Positions 50,175 through 58,577 of a DNA stretch of 64,000 nucleotides are shown one piece after another. The notes beneath the pieces are model-generated. The model was not told the origin of the DNA. It did not search any database and saw only the letters and a program-made list of their open reading frames with translations. Source of the DNA: Ensifer sp. IC4062 (GTDB taxonomy: Bacteria > Pseudomonadota > Alphaproteobacteria > Rhizobiales > Rhizobiaceae); NCBI RefSeq assembly GCF_020193575.1, contig NZ_JADYVD010000002.1, forward strand, positions 186,001 to 250,000, read 5' to 3'. Both the position numbers and the translations under genes were made by a program. Every line of letters starts with the position of its first letter. Within the stretch, counting starts at the first letter, position 1.

Positions 50175-50261
50175 ATGACTGATTTCGTTCGTGATCTCGC
50201 CGCCTTCGCCTCCATGAGCCTGTTCATCGCCAGCATTTCGGTGATTGCGCTCGGATTGTGA
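50175..50261 (+). CDS. 28-residue SOS-controlled membrane microprotein (SidA-like candidate)
   Basis: A very short open frame with a real ribosome site (AAAGGAG, 6-7 nt before the ATG). It encodes 28 residues: a short charged start (MTDFVRDLA) followed by one hydrophobic segment from about residue 8 to the end (FASMSLFIASISVIALGL), enough for one membrane helix. A perfect LexA box lies 33 bp upstream. Size, topology and control match SidA, the 29-residue SOS-induced inner-membrane division inhibitor of Caulobacter, but I cannot verify sequence homology. It sits between the divergent DUF5680-like gene and dnaE. The function as a division inhibitor is inferred. Confidence 0.7.
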   Translation: MTDFVRDLAAFASMSLFIASISVIALGL

Positions 50262-50419
50262 TCCTTCTGCGCCGGTGCGGCTTCGCATGGCGTGGCCGCG
50301 TCGGATCTGTGCTACCTCGGATGCAGTGTTGAAAAAGACGGCAGGCCGGGTCGTTGTGCTGGACATCAGGATAGGGAAACGGGATATCCTCTGCTCCGAG
50401 CGAGAATCGGAGTGCAACG

Positions 50420-53400
50420 ATGGCGAATGACGGGAGCCTTGGGCAGGCCACAACTGCGACGGATCCGCAGTTTGTTCACTTGCGCGTGCATTCGGCCTTC
50501 TCGCTGCTCGAGGGTGCGCTGCCGCTGAAGAAGGTCATCGGCAAGGCGGTAGCGGATAACCAGCCGGCCATCGGCATTGCCGACACCAACAATCTCTTTG
50601 CTGCACTCGAATTTTCACAGAAGGCGGCGGATGACGGCTTGCAGCCGATCATTGGCTGCCAGTTGTCGATCGACATGGAAGACGAGGCGGAAGCAGAACG
50701 GCGCGGTCATCATCACCAGCTTGCGAGGCTGCCGTCGCTCGTGCTTATCGCCGCAACGGACGCCGGCTATGTCCGGCTTGTCGACCTCGTCAGCCGCGCC
50801 TATCTCGACGGCGAGGGCAGCCAGGCGGCGCGAATAACGCGGTCATGGCTGGCTGAGGGCGGGACCGATGGTCTGATCGCCCTGACGGGGGCGGCGAGTG
50901 GCCCGATCGACATGGCATTGAAGGCGGGCTCACCGGCCCTGGCCGAGACCCGCCTGAGGGCGTTGATCGAGCTCTTCGGCGACCGGCTTTATCTGGAACT
51001 GCAGCGACATGGCAACTATGACCGGCGCCACGAGAGCCGCATGGTCGAGCTCGCCTATCGCTCTGATGTGCCGCTGGTTGCGACCAACGAGGCGTTCTTT
51101 CCCGCGCCGGCCGACTATGATGCGCACGACGCTCTGATGGCGGTCGCGCACAACGCGATGGTTTCGGATGACAGCCGTTTCCGGCTGACGCCGGACCACT
51201 ATCTGAAAAGCCGCAAGGAGATGGCGGCGCTCTTCGCCGATCTTCCGGAAGCCCTCGACAACACGATCGAGATCGCCCGGCGCTGCTCCTTCATGCTGAA
51301 GACGCGGGGGCCGATCCTGCCGCGCTTCACCGGCGCTTCGGATGACCCCGAGGAAGCGGAGCGTGCGGAAGCGGCGGAGCTTCGCCGGCAGGCGGAGGAA
51401 GGGCTGGAACGTCGCCTGGCGAAGCTCGGAATGGCGCCCGGCTATAAGGAAGAGGATTATCGCGAGCGGTTGGCCTTTGAACTCGGCGTCATCGAACGGA
51501 TGAAGTTCCCGGGCTACTTCCTGATCGTTTCGGACTTCATCAAATGGGCCAAGCAGCACGACATTCCGGTCGGCCCGGGCCGCGGCTCGGGTGCGGGATC
51601 GCTCGTTGCCTATGCGCTGACGATCACCGACGTTGATCCAATGCGTTTCTCGCTGCTGTTCGAGCGCTTCCTCAACCCTGAACGCGTGTCGATGCCGGAC
51701 TTCGATATCGACTTCTGCCAGGACCGGCGTGAAGAAGTCATCCGCTACGTGCAGGGCAAATACGGCCGCGAACAGGTGGCGCAGATCATCACCTTCGGAT
51801 CGCTGCAAGCGCGCGCGGCGCTACGCGATGTCGGCCGCGTGCTCGAAATGCCCTATGGCCAGGTCGACAAGATCTGCAAGCTGGTGCCGAATAACCCTGC
51901 CAATCCGACGCCGCTTTCGAAAGCGATCGAGGAGGAGCCACGGCTGCAAGAGGAGGCGGAAAAGGAGCCGGTCGTGGCTCGCCTTCTCGATATCGCCCAA
52001 AAGATCGAGGGGCTCTACCGCCATGCCTCGACGCACGCCGCCGGCATCGTCATCGGTGATCGGCCGCTCTCGAAGCTGGTGCCGATGTACCGAGATCCGC
52101 GTTCGGACATGCCAGTTACTCAGTTCAACATGAAGTGGGTGGAGCAGGCTGGCCTCGTCAAATTCGACTTCCTCGGCCTGAAAACGCTGACGGTGCTGAA
52201 GACCGCGGTCGATTTTGTCGCCAAGCGCGGCATCCATATCGACCTTGCGAGCATTCCGCTCGACGATGTGAAGACCTACGAGATGCTTTCCCGCGGCGAG
52301 ACGGTCGGCGTGTTCCAGGTGGAAAGCGCCGGCATGCGCAAGGCGCTGATCGGCATGCGGCCGGACTGCATCGAGGACATCATCGCCCTCGTCGCGCTCT
52401 ACCGCCCGGGCCCTATGGAAAACATCCCGGTCTACAATGCCCGCAAGCACGGCGAGGAAGAGATCGAGTCGATTCACCCGAAGATCGATTACCTGCTGAA
52501 GGAGACGCAGGGCGTTATCGTCTATCAGGAGCAGGTCATGCAGATCGCGCAGGTGCTATCGGGCTATTCGCTCGGCGAGGCCGACCTGTTGCGCCGCGCA
52601 ATGGGCAAGAAGATCAAGGAAGAGATGGACAAGCAGCGCGCCCGCTTCGTCGAAGGCGCCGTCAAGAATGACGTGTCGAAACCGCAGGCTGACTTGATCT
52701 TCGACCTGCTTGCGAAGTTCGCTAACTACGGCTTCAACAAGTCGCATGCGGCCGCCTACGCGATCGTCTCCTACCAGACCGCCTATATGAAGGCGCATTA
52801 TCCGGTCGAGTTTCTCGCCGCGTCGATGACGCTCGATATGTCCAACACGGAAAAGATCAACGATTTCCGCCAGGACGCCATGCGCCTCGGTATCGAAGTG
52901 ATCGCGCCGTCGGTGCAGACGTCGTTCCGCCATTTCGAGACCGGCGACAACCGCATCTATTATTCGCTCGCGGCCATCAAGGGCGTCGGCGAGTCGGCGG
53001 TCGACCACATCGTGGCCGTCCGCGGTGATCGGCCCTTCGCGAGCCTTGAGGATTTCTGCCTCCGGATCGACCCTAAACTCCTGAACAGGCGTGTTTTCGA
53101 AAGCCTGATTGCCGCTGGCGCATTTGACTGCTTCGGCTACGACCGGGCCGAACTCATTGGCGGTCTCGATCGGGTCCTGGGCTTTGCCCAGCGGGCTCAG
53201 GAAAACAAGGTGAGCGGACAGAGCGATATGTTCGGCGCCGGTGCCGCCACTGGTCCGGAGAGGATCGCGCTGCCGGCCTACACGCCTTGGCTTGCCTCGG
53301 AGAAGCTGCATAGAGAGTTCCAGGTGCTCGGCTTCTACCTTTCGGCCCACCCGCTCGATACCTACAATAAGCTGCTGGCGAAGATGCGCGTCCAAACGTT

Positions 53401-53914
53401 TGCCGATTTCGCCGCCGCGGTGAAGCAGGGAGCGACCGCCGGCCGGCTGGCGGGAACGGTGACTTCCAAGCAGGAGCGCAAGACGCGTACCGGCAACAAG
53501 ATGGGAATCGTCGCCTTCTCCGACGCATCGGGTCAGTTCGAGGCCGTTCTCTTCTCGGAAATGCTCAACCAGTACCGCGATCTCCTCGAGCCGGGCAAGT
53601 CGCTGGTCATGACGGTCGCCGCCGAGGAGAGGCCAGAAGGAATCGGTCTTCGCATTCAGACTTTGCGGTCTCTCGAAGAGGAATCGCTGCAGATGCAGAA
53701 GGCGCTCCGGGTTTTTGTGCGCGACGCCGGTCCGCTGCGCTCCATCGCCTCCCATCTCAACACGAAGGGCGATGGTCTCGTTTCCTTCGTGGTCATAAAG
53801 GAAAACGGCCAGCGGGAGATCGAGGTCGAACTCAACGAGAAATACCGGATTTCGCCAGAGATTGCCGCGGCGCTCCGCTCGGCCCCCGGCGTCGTCGATG
53901 TCGAGCTCGTCTAG
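50420..53914 (+). CDS. dnaE: DNA polymerase III alpha subunit
   Basis: An 1164-residue replicative C-family polymerase (DnaE1 type). The PHP domain begins HLRVHSAFSLLEGALPLKK near residue 20. The palm has GRGSGAGSLVAYALTITDVD with the conserved Gly-Ser motif and MPDFDIDFCQDRREEVIRYV with the catalytic Asp pair. The tail has an OB fold near residues 1010-1080 (RLAGTVTSKQERKTRTGNKM) and the C-terminal domain. GGAGTG precedes the ATG. The length and PHP domain set it apart from the error-prone DnaE2. The stop codon is embedded in a family B repeat. Confidence 0.97.
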   Translation: MANDGSLGQATTATDPQFVHLRVHSAFSLLEGALPLKKVIGKAVADNQPAIGIADTNNLFAALEFSQKAADDGLQPIIGCQLSIDMEDEAEAERRGHHHQLARLPSLVLIAATDAGYVRLVDLVSRAYLDGEGSQAARITRSWLAEGGTDGLIALTGAASGPIDMALKAGSPALAETRLRALIELFGDRLYLELQRHGNYDRRHESRMVELAYRSDVPLVATNEAFFPAPADYDAHDALMAVAHNAMVSDDSRFRLTPDHYLKSRKEMAALFADLPEALDNTIEIARRCSFMLKTRGPILPRFTGASDDPEEAERAEAAELRRQAEEGLERRLAKLGMAPGYKEEDYRERLAFELGVIERMKFPGYFLIVSDFIKWAKQHDIPVGPGRGSGAGSLVAYALTITDVDPMRFSLLFERFLNPERVSMPDFDIDFCQDRREEVIRYVQGKYGREQVAQIITFGSLQARAALRDVGRVLEMPYGQVDKICKLVPNNPANPTPLSKAIEEEPRLQEEAEKEPVVARLLDIAQKIEGLYRHASTHAAGIVIGDRPLSKLVPMYRDPRSDMPVTQFNMKWVEQAGLVKFDFLGLKTLTVLKTAVDFVAKRGIHIDLASIPLDDVKTYEMLSRGETVGVFQVESAGMRKALIGMRPDCIEDIIALVALYRPGPMENIPVYNARKHGEEEIESIHPKIDYLLKETQGVIVYQEQVMQIAQVLSGYSLGEADLLRRAMGKKIKEEMDKQRARFVEGAVKNDVSKPQADLIFDLLAKFANYGFNKSHAAAYAIVSYQTAYMKAHYPVEFLAASMTLDMSNTEKINDFRQDAMRLGIEVIAPSVQTSFRHFETGDNRIYYSLAAIKGVGESAVDHIVAVRGDRPFASLEDFCLRIDPKLLNRRVFESLIAAGAFDCFGYDRAELIGGLDRVLGFAQRAQENKVSGQSDMFGAGAATGPERIALPAYTPWLASEKLHREFQVLGFYLSAHPLDTYNKLLAKMRVQTFADFAAAVKQGATAGRLAGTVTSKQERKTRTGNKMGIVAFSDASGQFEAVLFSEMLNQYRDLLEPGKSLVMTVAAEERPEGIGLRIQTLRSLEEESLQMQKALRVFVRDAGPLRSIASHLNTKGDGLVSFVVIKENGQREIEVELNEKYRISPEIAAALRSAPGVVDVELV

Positions 53915-54012
53915 AGCGGGATGAGAAAAAGTGTGCGCGCTTTTCCGCTCTAGTCATAGTGGTCTAAAGCAATTCCAGGAAAAGTGTGCGACGGTTTTCC
54001 GTCCGAAATTGC
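53911..54012. repeat. Tandem palindromic repeat units, family B
   Basis: Unit 1 (53911-53953) has arms CTAGAGCGG and CCGCTCTAG with inner AAAA/TTTT. Unit 2 (53968-54012) has AGCAATTCCAGGAAAAGTGTG, then GGTTTTCCGTCC and AAATTGCG as the right arm. Both share the core GAAAAGTGTG-N-GGTTTTCCG-like sequence of a short repeat common in rhizobial spacers. The dnaE stop codon lies in unit 1. A related unit lies at 58456-58508. Confidence 0.75.
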
Positions 54013-54040
54013 GCAGCCTCAAAGCCCTGGGCAGCGGCAA

Positions 54041-55273
54041 TCAGCGCGGCGCGGTGCGTGTGATGGTGATGAAATCCGTTCCCTCGCCAGTTTCCTGCCC
54101 GCTCTCCGTATCGGAGATCGACAAGGACGATCCGTTGACGAGAAGGCCTGCGATCCGCGCCCGCACGTCAGCGGGCACGGAGATCCGCTCCAGCGTTGCC
54201 TGAAGCGCATCGGAAGCCGAAGCATCGGCGTCGACGGAAATGCCTAGACCTTTTTTCATCGACACGGACAAGTGATTTTCCAGGGAAACGCCAAACCATT
54301 TGCCGGTGCCGCTTGCGGGATCGTGATCCTGGAACTGCAGGAAATGCGTTCCCAACGCAGCTTCCGGCTGCTCGATGTCGACGTCGGCCGAGAAGAGCGG
54401 TTGGAATCGTTGGCGCACGAGCAAGATGCCATTCGACGGCTTTTCGCGGCCGGCCTTTTCGAACACTTTGTCGATCAGTTCCGGAGTTATGTTGCCGTCA
54501 GGTGGAAGACCTTCGGTCGACTGGAAGGCGCGCACGGCGTCAGACGTGGCCGGACCGGCCCAGCCATCCGGAACGCCGGCATCGAAGCCGAGGCTGCTTA
54601 GCACCACCTGTAGCTCGCGGACGGTGTCGCGGGTGCTGCGCCGCGTGATCAAAAGGCGGATCGGTGTCTGTGATTGGCTGGAAGCGACCGGCACGGAGGC
54701 CGTCTTGATCATTGCCACTTCGAGTGGATTGTTTTCCTTCTGGCTGAGCGCCGGACGCAGGGGAACGTCCGAAAGGGGAGCCGGCTTTTCCTCAAGTGTT
54801 TGGTTCGGTTGGAAGAGCTTGACGCTTGAAATCTCGGCGGGAACCACCTGTCGATCAGATATCAGGACATGCATTCCGTGCCTGGTCATCTTGAACAGTT
54901 TCGCCGCAAATTTGCTGGGTAACCGCACGCAACCGTGCGATGCCGGGTATTTCGGCACGTGGTCTGAGCCATGGAGGGCAATGCCGGACCAGGTCAGCCG
55001 CTGCATGAAGGGCATCGGCGCGTTCGAATAGATGTTGGACTTGTGGTGGCGGCGTTTTTCGATGATCGAGAAAATACCTGTCGGCGTCGAGTGCCCGGCT
55101 TTCCCGGTCGATGCCTTCGAGGTGGCTATGACGGTATTACCGTCATAAACGACGATCGATTGCTGCTGGGTCGAGACGATCACCTGCAGCGGTTGATCGC
55201 TGGCGGCAATGACGGACGACGCCGAGGCCAGCAGGAGGGCGAACCCGCCTCCGAGAGTGAAACGCAAAAACAT
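54041..55273 (-). CDS. L,D-transpeptidase with peptidoglycan-binding domain
   Basis: A 410-residue exported protein. Residues 1-24 form a signal peptide (GGGFALLLASASSVIAA). A YkuD domain spans about 28-145, with the catalytic motif HGSDHVPKYPASHGCVRLPS; Cys115 is the nucleophile and His101/His113 support it. A PG_binding_1 domain lies at 214-271 (RELQVVLSSLGF ... AVRAFQSTEGLPPDG). It forms 3-3 cross-links or attaches proteins to peptidoglycan; rhizobia rely heavily on such links for polar growth. The ATG at 55273 has GAGA upstream. The gene is convergent with dnaE. Confidence 0.9.
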   Translation of the reverse strand: MFLRFTLGGGFALLLASASSVIAASDQPLQVIVSTQQQSIVVYDGNTVIATSKASTGKAGHSTPTGIFSIIEKRRHHKSNIYSNAPMPFMQRLTWSGIALHGSDHVPKYPASHGCVRLPSKFAAKLFKMTRHGMHVLISDRQVVPAEISSVKLFQPNQTLEEKPAPLSDVPLRPALSQKENNPLEVAMIKTASVPVASSQSQTPIRLLITRRSTRDTVRELQVVLSSLGFDAGVPDGWAGPATSDAVRAFQSTEGLPPDGNITPELIDKVFEKAGREKPSNGILLVRQRFQPLFSADVDIEQPEAALGTHFLQFQDHDPASGTGKWFGVSLENHLSVSMKKGLGISVDADASASDALQATLERISVPADVRARIAGLLVNGSSLSISDTESGQETGEGTDFITITRTAPR

Positions 55274-55349
55274 ACTCTCATTCCAACGCAAGAACTGGTG
55301 AATGAGCGTATCCGCCAATATTTAAGGAATTCGATCTGTGCGAGCCGGC

Positions 55350-55418
55350 CCACACGCCGTGCGTCCTTGAGACGCATAAAATCGCTATAGCGTCTTAAAT
55401 TGCTGCAGTTTTAGGCGC
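55350..55418. repeat. Dispersed intergenic repeat, family A, copy 3 (partial, reverse)
   Basis: Read on the minus strand it contains CTGCAGCAATTTAAGACGCTA, then TTTTATGCGTCT and ACGCACGGC. These align with the right half of the copies at 18581-18681 and 44841-44940 with several mismatches. It lies between the divergently decaying ends of the L,D-transpeptidase start and the dinB stop, so it may also serve as the dinB 3' hairpin. Confidence 0.5.
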
Positions 55419-55423
55419 CGGCA

Positions 55424-56716
55424 CTATCGATCGCGACGCCTATTACCGAAGGTATAGCCGGTCTCGACGGTCGTCTTGCCGAACTTGTCGCGCAGCTTGT
55501 TGATGGCATCCTCGGCAGCCGCGCGCCTCGTTGCCCCCGGATCCACCAGATCCGGCGGATCGGCAAGACCGGGATCGGACAGGTCGCTGACGCCGATGCC
55601 GATCAGCCTGTATCGCGTTCCGTCGACTTCCCTTTCCAGAAGCTGGAGGCCCGTGCGGAAGATGCGATCCGCCAGACGTGTCGGGCTGTCGAGCCGCCTG
55701 TTGCGCGTGCGACTCTTGAAGTCGGCGGTCTTGAGCTTGAGAACGACGGTTTGTCCGGCAAGCTCCGCCTTTCGCAGGCGCAGCGCCACCTGTTCGCTGA
55801 GCCCCCTGAGATGCGGGACCAGTTCCTCCAGACGCGAGATGTCGTCGTTGAATGTGGTTTCCGACGACACGCTCTTGGCTTCCCCGTCCGTCTCCACGAT
55901 CCGCTCGTCCTGGCCGCGCGAGAGGCGGTAGAGCCTTTGGCCCATCGTGCCGTATCGGCGCATCAGGTCGGCCTCCTCCATCATCTGCAACTGGCCGATG
56001 GTGCGGATGCCGTCCCGTTCGAGCGTCGCGGCAAAGGCCTTGCCCACGCCCCAGATCAGCGTGACAGGACGCTCCTTCAGGAAATCCACGGCCTCCGCCT
56101 GACCAATGACAGAGAACCCACGTGGCTTCTGGAGGTCCGAGGCGACCTTGGCGAGGAACTTGCAGTAGGACAGGCCGACCGAGACGGTGATGCCGATCTC
56201 CTGCTCCACGCGTCTCGCGAACCGGGCAAGTGTGCGGGCCGGCGGATCGTGATGGAGCCGCTCGGTGCCGCTGAGATCGAGGAAGGCTTCGTCGATCGAC
56301 AGCGGCTGCACCAGCGGCGTCAATTCCAGCATTAGCGAACGTACTTCGCGTCCGACGCGCGAGTATTTCTCCATGTTCGGCTTGATCACGACGGCGTGCG
56401 GACAGGCTTCCAGCGCCTTGAACATCGGCATGGCGGAGCGAACGCCGTGAATGCGGGCGATGTAGCAGGCGGTCGAAACGACGCCGCGTTTGCCGCCGCC
56501 AATGATCACCGGCTTGTCGGCAAGCTCCGGATCGTCACGCTTCTCGATCGACGCGTAGAAGGCATCGCAGTCAATATGTGCGAGCGTCAGCTTGTAGAGT
56601 TCAGAGTGGCGAAGAAGCCGCGGGCTCCCGCAGGACCAACACCGTCGCGCCTGGGCGGCCTGCTCTTTGAGGCAGTCTCGGCAGAAGCCAGGAATCGATG
56701 CAGCGCTGTCGGGCAT
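55424..56716 (-). CDS. dinB: DNA polymerase IV (Y family) with N-terminal zinc ribbon
   Basis: A 430-residue Y-family polymerase. The palm begins [21 protein letters not shown] with the first catalytic Asp and has [11 protein letters not shown] with the Asp-Glu pair. [21 protein letters not shown] and the little-finger domain follow. Ahead of the catalytic core lie four cysteines, Cys12, Cys15, Cys26 and Cys29, spaced as a zinc ribbon, an addition seen in rhizobial relatives. It copies past DNA lesions. A perfect LexA box ends 6 bp before the ATG, so SOS induction is very likely. No good ribosome site is seen, so a leaderless or unusually short leader is possible. Confidence 0.92.
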   Translation of the reverse strand: MPDSAASIPGFCRDCLKEQAAQARRCWSCGSPRLLRHSELYKLTLAHIDCDAFYASIEKRDDPELADKPVIIGGGKRGVVSTACYIARIHGVRSAMPMFKALEACPHAVVIKPNMEKYSRVGREVRSLMLELTPLVQPLSIDEAFLDLSGTERLHHDPPARTLARFARRVEQEIGITVSVGLSYCKFLAKVASDLQKPRGFSVIGQAEAVDFLKERPVTLIWGVGKAFAATLERDGIRTIGQLQMMEEADLMRRYGTMGQRLYRLSRGQDERIVETDGEAKSVSSETTFNDDISRLEELVPHLRGLSEQVALRLRKAELAGQTVVLKLKTADFKSRTRNRRLDSPTRLADRIFRTGLQLLEREVDGTRYRLIGIGVSDLSDPGLADPPDLVDPGATRRAAAEDAINKLRDKFGKTTVETGYTFGNRRRDR

Positions 56717-56721
56717 ATCCG

Positions 56722-56736
56722 GAACAAATGTTGAAC
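56722..56736. promoter_or_regulatory. LexA (SOS) box directly before dinB
   Basis: GAAC (56722-56725), 7 bp, GAAC (56733-56736); on the minus strand it reads GTTC-AACATTT-GTTC. It ends only 6 bp before the dinB start codon, so LexA would sit on the transcription start or just after it. dinB is a classic SOS gene, which supports the box. Confidence 0.8.
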
Positions 56737-56791
56737 GCGGCGACTTTACGCTCTACGCTACTGAGTCTCAAGGCGGAGATCGGAGGCCGTT

Positions 56792-57379
56792 TTGGATATC
56801 ACCCTGCAATTTGCACCGGTCACGGCCGACCTCTGGCCAGATTTCGAGACTCTCTTTGGTCCGAAGGGGGCGTTCTGCGGCTGCTGGTGTGTCGCCTTGC
56901 GCCTGCCTTATGCGATCCGCGGCAACATGACGATTGACCAGCGAAAGGACTTCATGCGCGCGCGGATCGAAGCCGGGCCGCCGCCGGGCATCCTCGGCTA
57001 CTCAGAGAGAAAGCCGGTCGCCTGGGTTCAGGTCGGTCCGCGCTATGACGTGCCGCAGTTCAATTCGCCGCGGACGTGCACGCGGCCGCTCGAAGAGCGT
57101 GAGGCGGAGGACGCAAGTGTCTGGGCGGTGAGTTGCTTCTTCCTGTCGTCGCCGTTGCGCGGCAAGGGATTGAGCCACCGCATGCTTGCGGCCGCGGTCG
57201 ATCACGCGCGAGATGAAGGTGCATGCTATCTCGATGCGTGCCCAATCGACCACACTAAGCAGCCGAAATCGGTAACGCTCTGTATCGGCTCGACGGCTAT
57301 CTTCAATGCTGCTGGCTTCAAGATGGTCGCTCGGCGCAAAGACGGCCGGCCGCTGATGCGACTGGACCTGAGGCAATGA
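56792..57379 (+). CDS. GNAT-family N-acetyltransferase
   Basis: A 195-residue acetyltransferase. The acetyl-CoA loop is SSPLRGKGLSHRMLAAAVDHA (near residue 123), preceded by VWAVSCFFL. GCWCVALRLPYAIRG near the N-terminus is typical of a subgroup with conserved Cys. GGAGG lies 7 nt before a TTG at 56792, the best start. The substrate is unknown. The gene is divergent from dinB, with 75 bp between starts, and the dinB LexA box could affect it. Confidence 0.82.
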   Translation: MDITLQFAPVTADLWPDFETLFGPKGAFCGCWCVALRLPYAIRGNMTIDQRKDFMRARIEAGPPPGILGYSERKPVAWVQVGPRYDVPQFNSPRTCTRPLEEREAEDASVWAVSCFFLSSPLRGKGLSHRMLAAAVDHARDEGACYLDACPIDHTKQPKSVTLCIGSTAIFNAAGFKMVARRKDGRPLMRLDLRQ

Positions 57380-57426
57380 TGGCGCTGTCCGATCTTCAGT
57401 CCGCGACGCTGCGGCGCGAACATCGT

Positions 57427-58068
57427 TCAGCCGTTCACAGCGGCGCGCAAGTGGCTGCGGATAAGGCGTGCCGCCTCGGCCCAATCTGCAGCCACGTGGA
57501 TGCCGACATCGGGTGCGGGGGCGAGCGCGCGAAATTCAGCGTTCGCCATCAGGTTTATAAGCAGGCAGGAGGGTGCGTGATCCCTCACCGAATGGAGATT
57601 GCGCAGGATGTCGTCGATGAAGACGGCAGGGAGTTCCCGGGCGCCGTGCAGGTACTTTACAAGCGGCCCCTTCGGTTCCTCGGAGGCGAGCAGTGGATAG
57701 GGGAGGCCGAGGGCATCGAGCAGTGCACGCCGCCTGGCCGCGTGCCGCGGTGGCATCGCAGTCAGAAACACGATGTCCGCCTCGGCGGAGAGTTCCGCGA
57801 GCGTTTTGACCACGAGCGCGGCCGGTGTCTGCCACCGCTCCTGCGCATCGTAGAAGGCGTCGAGCAAAGCCTTCACAGTGGCCTCACTCGCTGCTTCGCC
57901 GCTTTGCAGATCGACGATGTTGCCGGTCAGGCGGAACGAACTGGGCAGGAGCCTCAGCTGGCGGCTTTCGAGGAAGAGTTTGAATGGCGTCAGGAATTCA
58001 AGGACGACTTCATCGACATCGCTGACGATCAGCGGTCTCTGGCCCAGACGAACGATGTCGTCGGTCAT
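57427..58068 (-). CDS. HAD-superfamily-like protein
   Basis: A 213-residue protein with HAD-type motifs. Motif I is LIVSDVDEVV (Asp17 and Asp19), motif II is IVFLTAMPP with Thr, a Lys lies in EEPKGPLVKYL, and motif IV is AVFIDDILRN. The order fits a phosphatase or phosphotransferase. The helical insertion between motifs I and II is about 60 residues, so it is a C1-capped form. The substrate is unknown. It follows the DUF3572 gene by 2 bp, so the two form an operon. Confidence 0.72.
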   Translation of the reverse strand: MTDDIVRLGQRPLIVSDVDEVVLEFLTPFKLFLESRQLRLLPSSFRLTGNIVDLQSGEAASEATVKALLDAFYDAQERWQTPAALVVKTLAELSAEADIVFLTAMPPRHAARRRALLDALGLPYPLLASEEPKGPLVKYLHGARELPAVFIDDILRNLHSVRDHAPSCLLINLMANAEFRALAPAPDVGIHVAADWAEAARLIRSHLRAAVNG

Positions 58069-58070
58069 GC

Positions 58071-58343
58071 TCAGCTATCCTCGAAATCCGACGCACCAGA
58101 GAGAAGGTGGTGCGCCCGGACCACCTCTTCTGGCCGCGTTTGCGTCGCTGCGCAGAAAGCCATCAGCGTCGGTTCGTGGTCCATCAGGAAAGCGACCAAG
58201 CCGCCCATGAAACCCGGCTCGCTGATTGCCGTGCGCAACGAACCGGGGTCGGTGCCGGTCAGGGCGAGGAAACGGGACAGAAGTTCCGGTTCGTTAGCGA
58301 GCCAGGCGAGGATGGCGATTGCCGTTTCGTCAGCGCCCTTCAT
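58071..58343 (-). CDS. DUF3572-family protein
   Basis: A 90-residue alpha-helical soluble protein. AIAILAWLANEPELLSRFLA and GFMGGLVAFLMDHEPTLMAF are the family signatures. The function is unknown; the family is largely restricted to alphaproteobacteria and is commonly found next to divK, as here. It is divergent from divK and co-directional with the HAD-like gene. Confidence 0.83.
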   Translation of the reverse strand: MKGADETAIAILAWLANEPELLSRFLALTGTDPGSLRTAISEPGFMGGLVAFLMDHEPTLMAFCAATQTRPEEVVRAHHLLSGASDFEDS

Positions 58344-58455
58344 AGTGTCGAACCTCTCGTCATCTTGCGCCCGGAATTACCTATTTTTCAACCAAATAGC
58401 GCTAGTCTCGCCACTGAGGAAATGGGCCGAGTCGTTGATTGTGCAACTTATATGT

Positions 58456-58536
58456 CTAGAGCGGGATGAGGAAAAGTGTTTGCGGTTTTCCGCTCGCATG
58501 CCGCTCTCACTTATTAGAACCGATCACATCGTGATC
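58456..58536. repeat. Family B palindromic repeat with a GATCAC dyad upstream of divK
   Basis: CTAGAGCGGGATGAGGAAAA (from 58456) pairs in part with GTTTTC and with CCGCTCT (58501-58507), matching unit 1 at 53911. Its tail contains a perfect dyad GATCAC-ATC-GTGATC (58522-58536), 42 bp before the divK start. The element forms most of the DUF3572-divK promoter region. Confidence 0.7.
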
Positions 58537-58577
58537 TCGTGGACTTGCAATGCGGCGGCGGACAGCAAGGTATCGAC

